Shown here piece by piece: positions 31,336 through 38,355 of a DNA stretch of 38,355 nt. How positions within the stretch are numbered: position 1 is the first letter of the stretch; every line of letters starts with the position of its first letter. The notes under the pieces are model-generated. The model did not search any database, was not told where the DNA came from, and worked only from the letters and a program-made list of their open reading frames with translations. The position numbers and the translations under genes are program-made. Source of the DNA: an uncultured Pelagimonas sp. (lineage in GTDB: Bacteria > Pseudomonadota > Alphaproteobacteria > Rhodobacterales > Rhodobacteraceae); NCBI GenBank assembly GCA_947499735.1, contig CANMPP010000012.1:1-38355 (forward strand). Reading direction: 5' to 3'.

Positions 31336-33780
31336 ATGCCCACGCCTCCAACCCATGCCCGTGTCGTTATTGTCGGCGGTGGCGTTATCGGCTGTTCCGT
31401 TGCGTATCACCTGACCCAGCTGGGTTGGCAGGACGTTGTGTTGTTAGAGCGCAAACAGCTGACCTCTGGGACCACTTGGCACGCAGCTGGTCTGATTGCG
31501 CAATTGCGTGCGACCAAGAATATGACCAAGCTGGCGAAATATAGTCAGGAACTTTATGGCGGGCTTGAGACAGAAACAGGGGTTGCAACAGGGTTTCGTC
31601 GCAATGGATCGATCACAGTTGCCCTGACTGACGAGCGGCGCGAAGAGATCCTGCGTCAGGCCTCTATGGCGCGCGCTTTTGGTGTGGATGTCGATGAAAT
31701 CAGCCCTGCCGAGTTGCAGGCAAAATATCCGCATCTCAATGCCAAGGATGTCAAAGCTGCGGTCTATTTGGACAAGGACGGGCAGGGGGATCCAGCCAAT
31801 ATTGCACTGGCGCTGGCGCGTGGCGCAAAACAGCGTGGCGCGACGATCCTTGAACAAATCAAGGTCACGGGTTTTGATAAATCGGACCGTCGTATCACCG
31901 GCGTGACCTGGGACAACGGGACTGAAACGGGTACGATCACCTGTGATCACGTTGTGAATTGCGCTGGGATGTGGGGGCATCAGGTTGGTCGACAGATGGG
32001 CGTGAACGTACCGCTGCATGCCTGCGAACATTTCTACATCGTCACCGAAACGATCCCTGAATTGCAGCAATTGCCGGTGCTCCGGGTGCCCGATGAATGC
32101 GCGTATTATAAAGAAGATGCCGGAAAAATCCTGCTCGGTGCCTTTGAACCGGTGGCCAAGCCATGGGGCATGAACGGCATTCCTGAAAGTTTTGAATTTG
32201 ATCAGCTGCCCGAAGACTTTGACCATTTTGAACCGATTTTAGAACAAGCCATAAACCGCATGCCCATGCTGGCCGAAGCAGGCATTCACACGTTTTTCAA
32301 CGGACCGGAAAGCTTTACACCTGATGACGCCTATTATCTTGGTCTGGCACCAGAGATGGACAATGTGTGGGTCGCGGCCGGGTTCAATTCGATCGGTATC
32401 CAATCTGCTGGCGGCGCAGGCATGGCGCTGGCGTCTTGGATGGATACGGGGGAAAAACCCTTTGATCTGGGCGATGTCGATATTTCACGCATGCAACCGT
32501 TTCAGGGCAATAAGCACTACTTGTTTGAACGCTCCAAAGAAACGCTTGGCCTGCTATACGCCGACCATTTCCCGTATCGTCAAAAAGCGACAGCACGGGG
32601 CATTCGGCGCTCTCCCTTGCATGAGGCACTGAAAGCAGAAGGGGCGGTTTTTGGGGAATTTGCAGGATGGGAACGGGCCAATTGGTTTGCTGATGCGGGC
32701 CAAACAGCGGAATACAGCTATAGTTGGCAGCGGCAGAATTGGTTCGACAATGCGGCACGAGAACATAAAGCGATCCGCGAAAATGTCGGGATCTATGATA
32801 TGTCCTCATTCGGCAAAATCCGTGTCGAAGGACCTGATGCAGAGGCGTTTTTGAACCATGTCTCTGCCAGCAACCTATCTGTGCCCGTGGGTAAAATCGT
32901 CTATAGCCAATTCCTAAACAGCACGGGTGGGATCGAGGCGGATGTCACCATCACACGCCTGTCAGAAACGGCCTTTTTGATCGTGACCCCTGCCGCGACC
33001 CGTCTGGCAGATGAAACCTGGCTGCGTCGTCATCAGGGCGAATACCGCGTGTGTATCACGGATATGACCGCATCCGAGGCCGTGATCTGCGTGATGGGCC
33101 CCAATGCGCGTGCATTGTTAGAACGCGTATCCCCAAATGATTTTTCCAATGTCACCAACCCTTTTGGTACCTATCAGGATATTGAAATCGGCATGGCGCT
33201 CGCCCGGGCGCACCGGGTGACCTATGTGGGTGAACTTGGATGGGAAATTTATGTGTCCACCGATATGGCGGCATATGTGTTTGACGTGATACGTCACGCC
33301 GGGCGCGATTTGGATGCCAAGCTGTGCGGGCTACATGTGATGGACAGTTGCCGGATCGAAAAAGGGTTTCGCCATTTTGGTCACGACATCAGTTGTGAAG
33401 ACCACATCCTTGAGGCAGGCCTTGGCTTTGTGATCAAGAAAACCGATGTCGATTATATCGGTCGTTCAGCGGTTGACGCAAAACGTGCATCCGGGCTGCA
33501 AACGCGCATGGTTCAGTTTCTGCTGACCGATTCCCAACCGCTGCTGTATCACGCGGAACCAATCATTCGAGACGGCGAAATCGTCAGCTATCTGACATCT
33601 GGTGCCTATGGTCACCATTTGGGCGGTGCTGTCGGGTTGGGATATATTCCATGCGCGGGCGAAAACGCGGCAGATGTGCTGGCATCGACCTACGAGATAG
33701 AGGTCGCAGGCCAACGCTTTGCTGCGACGGCGTCTCTCAAACCGTTCTACGATCCCAAATCGGTGCGCGCTAAAGCATAA
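31336..33780 (+). CDS. FAD-dependent dimethylglycine/sarcosine dehydrogenase-like protein with GcvT domain
   Basis: An 814-residue protein with AAGGA before ATG. The N-terminal DAO-type domain has VIVGGGVIGCSVAYHLTQLG, then SGTTWHAAGLIAQL, whose His is the covalent FAD attachment site in dimethylglycine dehydrogenases. A linker follows (FAO_M-type, with GFNSIGIQSAGGAGM), then C-terminal aminomethyltransferase (GcvT) domains, including YDMSSFGKIRVEGPDAEAFL and GELGWEIYVSTD. Such enzymes remove methyl groups from N-methylated amines and pass them to tetrahydrofolate. The exact amine is not readable. The gene stands alone and ends in a clear terminator. Confidence 0.88.
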   Translation: MPTPPTHARVVIVGGGVIGCSVAYHLTQLGWQDVVLLERKQLTSGTTWHAAGLIAQLRATKNMTKLAKYSQELYGGLETETGVATGFRRNGSITVALTDERREEILRQASMARAFGVDVDEISPAELQAKYPHLNAKDVKAAVYLDKDGQGDPANIALALARGAKQRGATILEQIKVTGFDKSDRRITGVTWDNGTETGTITCDHVVNCAGMWGHQVGRQMGVNVPLHACEHFYIVTETIPELQQLPVLRVPDECAYYKEDAGKILLGAFEPVAKPWGMNGIPESFEFDQLPEDFDHFEPILEQAINRMPMLAEAGIHTFFNGPESFTPDDAYYLGLAPEMDNVWVAAGFNSIGIQSAGGAGMALASWMDTGEKPFDLGDVDISRMQPFQGNKHYLFERSKETLGLLYADHFPYRQKATARGIRRSPLHEALKAEGAVFGEFAGWERANWFADAGQTAEYSYSWQRQNWFDNAAREHKAIRENVGIYDMSSFGKIRVEGPDAEAFLNHVSASNLSVPVGKIVYSQFLNSTGGIEADVTITRLSETAFLIVTPAATRLADETWLRRHQGEYRVCITDMTASEAVICVMGPNARALLERVSPNDFSNVTNPFGTYQDIEIGMALARAHRVTYVGELGWEIYVSTDMAAYVFDVIRHAGRDLDAKLCGLHVMDSCRIEKGFRHFGHDISCEDHILEAGLGFVIKKTDVDYIGRSAVDAKRASGLQTRMVQFLLTDSQPLLYHAEPIIRDGEIVSYLTSGAYGHHLGGAVGLGYIPCAGENAADVLASTYEIEVAGQRFAATASLKPFYDPKSVRAKA

Positions 33781-33788
33781 CAAAAGAC

Positions 33789-33815
33789 AGGCCCTGCTCT
33801 ATGACGGGGCCTTTT
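33789..33815 (+). terminator. Rho-independent terminator after the FAD enzyme gene
   Basis: AGGCCC (33789-33794) pairs with GGGCCT (33807-33812), followed by T residues, nine bases after the stop codon. The stem is short but well placed. Confidence 0.78.
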
Positions 33816-34259
33816 CGCTCTGGTTAGGATATGGTTTCCGATTGAGGATACAGATAGGCAAGGCTGCGTTTTCACCAAGATAGGCGGTCGCTCAAATGGG
33901 GTTTGCAATGTCCGCTATGTGGGACCTGTGAACCTGCTTCGTCTTATGTTGAGAGTGCGCTATGAGGCACTGGTAAGGTCAATATTTGCATTGTGATCAG
34001 TTCAAAACTTAATTGAAACATTGAACGACGCTCATGTTCAAATGACTGCTTCAAACGCAATAAGGTGCCTTTACCCTTAACAAACGCAGGAACGTTTGAC
34101 AGGTATATCGCTTTAAGCAACGTGGTCATTTTCTATCCGGATAAAAAGCGGGACGCCGTCTTCCGACAAAAATGGGGAAGGCGACGACATAATGGAATTC
34201 GAATTCCCATTGGTGCGACGCAGGGCCTTGATCGCCCTGCGCCATAAAGTGCTTCAGGT
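33816..34259. other. Intergenic region with two palindromes
   Basis: No gene is supported here. At 34194-34207 there is a perfect 14-bp palindrome (GGAATTCGAATTCC). Next to it, CGCAGGGC and GCCCTGCG form an 8-bp hairpin just beyond the end of the large minus-strand gene, probably its terminator region although no clear U-run follows. Confidence 0.5.
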
Positions 34260-37200
34260 CTATGCGATGGCTAGCGTTAGGACATCTTCGGAGGTTTGGA
34301 ACACTGCGACATCTTCAAGGGCGTGGCTTTGTTCTGTGTCCAGAGATTGCTCTTCCTGCACCCACACCTCGACTGTATCGTCTGCAGAAATATCGTAGCG
34401 TATGGCAGCCGTATCGGGCCCGTACATCGATTGCATGGCCGCAAACACAAAGGTTTCGGCGTCGATGCCTAGATCAAGCAGTTCTTCGTCTACCGCGCGT
34501 TCGAAATTCTGGGCTGACGAAGACGTCCCGTCGCCTTCCTCGACCGCAAACCAATACACATCTTCGGATACATGAACGCCGTCGGCGGCATTTTCCTCCT
34601 GCATCATGAATTTAAAACTGGCAGCGTCACTGTCGGTCACGCGGGTGGTGACTGCGTCGCCGTCATTATCCGTGACCTGTGTAAAGACCACTGGCGCGTC
34701 GTCGAAGCCCACAAGATCGACCGTTGTTTTCTGCTCATTTTCAGCTGTGGCGCTGCCAAAAGAAATGTTTCGCCCGTCTTCCAATGTGTAATCCCCGGCG
34801 CTGGCCGCAATCCAGCTGACCTCGACCTCGTTATGGGAACCGTCTAGGTAGTCCCATTCATCGATCTGAAATTCAAAGCCGGTTTCAGTTACGTTTCGGA
34901 TCGATGTCACTGCGGGGCTTTCGCCATTCGCACTGACCGGTCCCATAACGACCACCGGATCTTCGATCGTTTCGTCAAAGGTCACCGTAAACCATGTGGA
35001 TGCGTCTGGTTGCTCGACTGTGACCGCGCCAACCTGTGCAGTGACACTGTCGGTGTCGGTCGTTACATCCGCAGACACAGCGCTGATCTCGGTCACATCG
35101 TCCTGATCAGCGGCGAAAACTGTGTTCGCGACCTCACCGGACAGAATGCTTGTGACCTCAAGATCGAAATCCGGGTCGTCACCTTCCAGTGTCAGCGTGA
35201 AATCGGTGTCGAGCGGATCGGCTTCATAGCCCGCTTGGAACAGGCCACCATTCATCACCAGAAGATAGTCGGTGGACAGGGCGAGGGTTGCGGCCGGATC
35301 ATCCTCGATAATCAATTCGCCACCATCCACGATGATGCCTTGGACCGTCACATTTTGGTCCAACACAATGGTTTGGCCTTCACTGATGACAACGATGTCG
35401 TCTTCGCCTGGCAAGACCCCGCTATCCCAATTGGACGCGTCAGACCAGCGCGCCATATCGTCGGTTACAATTGTCGGATCTGCTGTGTTTTCGTAGCGCT
35501 CTAACTCGAAATCATCATTGGCAGAGGTCAGCGTCGCTGCAACAGTTTCAGACGTCAGATCGACATCATTCGTATTGCTTGCGATCGCAGTAAGAAGGTC
35601 GGCGTTCAAAACCGGCGCAGCGTCGAAATCCGATGTGGTGACGATGTCGCTTATTACAACGCTGACAGAGGTGTTGTAATCCGCCAGCATTTCGTCGACT
35701 GCCAGATCCCCGACATCACTGGCTGAGGCCACAATCCGGACAAAGATGCTATCGTCCTGAAGCAGATAGCTCGTCGATGTCGCAGCCATTAAAGCGTCAA
35801 AGCTAGTAACCGCAGACGCATTTCTGATGGTCCCAACGCTGTCGACATTCGGGATTTCGTAAATGACGCTTTCGCCATCCTGCATGAACTGGTTGGTCAA
35901 CCTGACCTGCGTGGGCACGGCGTCTTCGAAATCCAGCAAGTAAGCTACATCGTTTTCCATCCCTGATGCGGTCGGGACGATGAAGCTGCCATAGGTGCTG
36001 GTGTAGGCGTAATCGTCGATGCTAACACCATCGGATCGGGTGACGTTTAGCACCGATCCGCTGGCTACAATAACACGCGTCCTGGCGACTGTGGCCTCAC
36101 TGACATATCCGTCAAGATCTTCGTCATAATAGGCGTTCGGGGCCGCTGCAAATTCCCAGTCATCGCCACCGGATGTAAGGGTAGCCCCCGCAATCCCTGT
36201 GATCGATCCGTCTATATCGATGACGTTGCGTTGGTTGGTCGCCGCGCTGCCTGCGCCCCAATAGAGATAGAGCTCTTCGCCATCCCCGCTTGTGATACCC
36301 GAGAACGCATGTTGCGTGTTGAGATTGGTCGACGTGTTGACAAAGACGTCGCCATTATTGTCTTCGAAATGGGAACCGCTGACCTCAGAACCACCGACTG
36401 AATAAAGATAAAGACCAAGGTGATTGTTCGCGAACAAGGAATCATTGATGTAATTGGCACCCTTGGACAGGAACCCGCCAAAATCATTGTCGACGAACAT
36501 AGAGTTTTCAACGATCAGATCATTGGTAAAGGCCCAAAGACCGTGACGGTCGTTTTCATAGGCCAGTAGCCCATCAATGGTCGCGTAACCGCCATCCTGA
36601 ATGCCGCCTTCATTGATGGCAAGCGTGTCGGCATCAATCGAACCCTCAATTGAAACGCCGAACTCGCCATTGCTATGGGCGACATTGTCCTGAAAGATCA
36701 GGTCGGACATGCTGCCCATTTCGCCAATGCCAGCTTCGAGCGCTTCGCCGTGAATGGAATTTGCCGGGAAGATCCAGAATCCGTTTTCTTCCGACCCCGC
36801 CGCAACATTGCCAATCAGAATATTGTCAGGGTTCTCGATCCAATAGCTGGTTACATCGGTTGCGTCGGTCGGGATTGCCGCCGTGTCCTCATCCGAGGAC
36901 GTCGTTGCAAAGATCAGGTTCCCGATGATCTGATTGCCGCTTTCTGCCCCGTCTTCCAGGAACAACCCATGGCCATTGGTGTTGAAAATCACGTTGTCTT
37001 CGAACAGGACGTTCGATGTGCCATGAATAGTGACGCCCTTGTTATAGGTGTCATGGACGGAAACATTCGTGACGTATTGTCCTTCTGCATCCCCGAGCAG
37101 GTGGAAGTGGATGGGGTAGCTACCAACGATCCCTTCCTTGCCCATGCGGTAGAATTCAGCGCCCGAGATATATTGTGCAGCGCCATCCATCACCATCGTC

Positions 37201-37655
37201 TCACCGCCAAAGCCGTCTTCGACACTGTCTGCGTCGCCTTGGATTGTGATATTGCGTGACAGAAGGGCGACTTCTGCCCGGGTTTCAACCGTCCATTCCA
37301 GATAATCATCGCCCGTCAGACCGTTATTATAGGTCAGCGTTTCGCCTTCATGTGTGTTCTCAAGCACACCATCCAGGGTCATTGTCTTCCCGTCATCGGA
37401 AATTTCCAAGACAGTGAATTCTTCGTATTCATCCCACTCGTCGGTTGAAGCAATGGCGATCACATCACCGACCTCACAGTCCATGTCATCCATGACGGTG
37501 ATTTGGTCACTGCCTGCGATCGCAGTGGTTTCCAATTCCGTCCAGCTTTCTTTTGCAGCGTCAGCAGCTTCGATAATGATCTGGCTGCCCTCTCCCATTC
37601 CCATCAGGAATGCGGTGCTGTCTTCTAGCGTGATGTTGGTCGATGTATCGGTCAC
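34260..37655 (-). CDS. Large CEMIP/TMEM2-like beta-helix protein with C-terminal G8 domain
   Basis: An 1131-residue, very acidic protein. GTG 37655 is chosen because AAGGGGAGA precedes it and a TAA lies two codons upstream in frame. Residues about 20-420 match the CEMIP/PKHD1L1 core: EVALLSRNITIQGDA, GSYPIHFHLLGDAEGQ, VTIHGTSNV, NGHGLFLEDG, IENPDNILIGNVAAGSEENG, with parallel beta-helix repeats after. A G8 domain appears late, around residues 740-850 (ARWSDASNWDSGVLPGEDD, LDQNVTVQGIIVDGGEL). Two repeats of a beta-sandwich-like domain follow (VTFDETIEDPVVVMGP and a diverged second copy). There is no classical signal peptide, so a type I-like route would be the natural guess. Human relatives bind or degrade hyaluronan, so a polysaccharide target is possible but unproven. 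Confidence 0.85.
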   Translation of the reverse strand: MTDTSTNITLEDSTAFLMGMGEGSQIIIEAADAAKESWTELETTAIAGSDQITVMDDMDCEVGDVIAIASTDEWDEYEEFTVLEISDDGKTMTLDGVLENTHEGETLTYNNGLTGDDYLEWTVETRAEVALLSRNITIQGDADSVEDGFGGETMVMDGAAQYISGAEFYRMGKEGIVGSYPIHFHLLGDAEGQYVTNVSVHDTYNKGVTIHGTSNVLFEDNVIFNTNGHGLFLEDGAESGNQIIGNLIFATTSSDEDTAAIPTDATDVTSYWIENPDNILIGNVAAGSEENGFWIFPANSIHGEALEAGIGEMGSMSDLIFQDNVAHSNGEFGVSIEGSIDADTLAINEGGIQDGGYATIDGLLAYENDRHGLWAFTNDLIVENSMFVDNDFGGFLSKGANYINDSLFANNHLGLYLYSVGGSEVSGSHFEDNNGDVFVNTSTNLNTQHAFSGITSGDGEELYLYWGAGSAATNQRNVIDIDGSITGIAGATLTSGGDDWEFAAAPNAYYDEDLDGYVSEATVARTRVIVASGSVLNVTRSDGVSIDDYAYTSTYGSFIVPTASGMENDVAYLLDFEDAVPTQVRLTNQFMQDGESVIYEIPNVDSVGTIRNASAVTSFDALMAATSTSYLLQDDSIFVRIVASASDVGDLAVDEMLADYNTSVSVVISDIVTTSDFDAAPVLNADLLTAIASNTNDVDLTSETVAATLTSANDDFELERYENTADPTIVTDDMARWSDASNWDSGVLPGEDDIVVISEGQTIVLDQNVTVQGIIVDGGELIIEDDPAATLALSTDYLLVMNGGLFQAGYEADPLDTDFTLTLEGDDPDFDLEVTSILSGEVANTVFAADQDDVTEISAVSADVTTDTDSVTAQVGAVTVEQPDASTWFTVTFDETIEDPVVVMGPVSANGESPAVTSIRNVTETGFEFQIDEWDYLDGSHNEVEVSWIAASAGDYTLEDGRNISFGSATAENEQKTTVDLVGFDDAPVVFTQVTDNDGDAVTTRVTDSDAASFKFMMQEENAADGVHVSEDVYWFAVEEGDGTSSSAQNFERAVDEELLDLGIDAETFVFAAMQSMYGPDTAAIRYDISADDTVEVWVQEEQSLDTEQSHALEDVAVFQTSEDVLTLAIA

Positions 37656-38263
37656 GTCTTAGGTCTCCCCTTGCGTTTTTGCCAAAGAAGCCAAGCCTTT
37701 CGCGACGACATTTCGATTTGTCATAACGACCGTGCCCGGTGACGCGCAGCGCCTCCGAACCGAGATACAACCGAATGTCATGGCTTTACTTAGCGTCCAC
37801 ACCTTTTTGGTGTCCGTCCGCGTTCGCAATCACAACCATTTCATCAGAGCCCGCCTAATGCGGCAACGACCCGCGCATTTTTGCGATGCACTGGCTCGTC
37901 CCTGCCGATTGACCGCCCATTTTTAGTCTGGTGTTTACATCGGCTGCACGTTGCTATCCGACCGGTTCAGCACTCCCTAAGCGCCCCTCGATTGATAAAA
38001 ATCGCACGCAAGACAGTATACAGAGCATTCAGCATGCTATTTTGTTCGATGATCAGTCGTTCATGAACAAAGACCCCTTCCACACATACCTCGCATGCAC
38101 GAGAACACATGAATGCGCTTAGTTAGGAGTTTGCGTGCGAGCTTGTTAGCCCAGCGTGATCCGCAAAGGAAGTTATTCGTGCGGATGCAATGCTATGTAA
38201 GTTAAGCTGGATACAAACCAAACTTTCACTGCTAACATGCGCTGAACGATGACCCTTAACGCC
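37656..38263. other. Upstream region of the large beta-helix gene
   Basis: About 600 bases without a gene I can support. It must contain the promoter of the large minus-strand gene. Short frames here lack ribosome sites and codon character. Confidence 0.5.
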
Positions 38264-38292
38264 AAAAGGCCTCTCTTGTTGAGAGGCCTTTT
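38264..38292. terminator. Strong, likely bidirectional terminator
   Basis: AAAAGGCCTCTC (38264-38275), loop TTGTT, GAGAGGCCTTTT (38281-38292): a perfect 12-bp stem with A and T runs at each side. It lies 30 bases after the end of the minus-strand gene at the right edge. Confidence 0.92.
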
Positions 38293-38321
38293 GTTTTGTT
38301 GTTTTGCTTGGTGTGTCGCGC

Positions 38322-38355
38322 TTAGTTGGCGGCGATGAGGCCCATGGATTCTAGT
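38322..38355 (-). CDS. 3' end of a minus-strand gene (truncated by window)
   Basis: The last codons read LESMGLIAAN followed by TAA on the minus strand, with the terminator above just downstream. Too little is visible to name it. Confidence 0.6.
   Translation of the reverse strand, partial: LESMGLIAAN

Noticed and set aside
35010-35504. 164-residue plus-strand frame inside the large beta-helix gene
   Set aside because: It is antisense to a coherent domain of the minus-strand protein and is explained as a shadow of an acidic, low-complexity coding region.
1-38355. CRISPR array or tRNA gene
   Set aside because: No regularly spaced short repeats with unique spacers and no cloverleaf with a TTCGAAT-type arm in a proper setting were found; the repeats present are the long toxin-cassette copies.

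Overview
The window looks like an accessory region of an alphaproteobacterium, most likely of the Roseobacter group (Rhodobacteraceae). This is inferred from the moderate GC content, two complete TRAP transporters, a malonate (mat) operon, a dimethylglycine-dehydrogenase-like flavoenzyme and a large acidic beta-helix protein. No rRNA, tRNA or CRISPR array was recognised.

Region 1 (1-6235) is the 3' end of a contact-dependent or polymorphic toxin locus. The large toxin gene, open at the left edge, ends in a pretoxin segment, a self-cleaving Hint domain and a C-terminal toxin, followed by its immunity gene. Downstream is an array of orphan cassettes. Each begins with a shortened copy of the Hint end or of the pretoxin segment, then carries a different toxin tip and usually an immunity gene. 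This is the layout expected for a reservoir from which the main gene can swap its toxin by recombination.

Region 2 (6236-7723) is a decayed IS3-family element inserted in the last cassette, followed by the 3' end of an AraC/GlxA-type regulator.

Region 3 (about 7.9-16.1 kb) is a compact Tn7-like transposon: TniQ/TnsD-like, TnsA-like, TnsB-like (DD35E) and TnsC-like genes in one tightly overlapping operon that closes with a strong terminator. Upstream is a phage-like switch: a divergent XRE repressor and a small Ner/Cro-like protein separated by an operator region with a perfect 10-bp inverted repeat. The TnsA-like protein appears to lack the usual third catalytic motif.

Region 4 (16.3-33.8 kb) is catabolic. 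A minus-strand operon carries FAH-family hydrolase, RutE-like nitroreductase, OsmC, TRAP P-Q-M and a hydroxyquinol-1,2-dioxygenase-type enzyme. Divergent from it are a YciI-like gene and a GntR regulator, then a malonate operon (malonyl-CoA decarboxylase, malonyl-CoA synthetase, TRAP P-Q-M, GlcG/HbpS-like protein). Related AT-rich palindromes lie in the divergent promoter and before malonyl-CoA decarboxylase, which suggests shared GntR control. A convergent cupin gene and a dimethylglycine/sarcosine-dehydrogenase-like gene follow.

Region 5 (34.2-38.3 kb) holds one 1131-residue acidic protein related to the CEMIP/TMEM2/PKHD1L1 beta-helix family, with its G8 domain in an unusual C-terminal position, and then the last codons of a minus-strand gene at the right edge.
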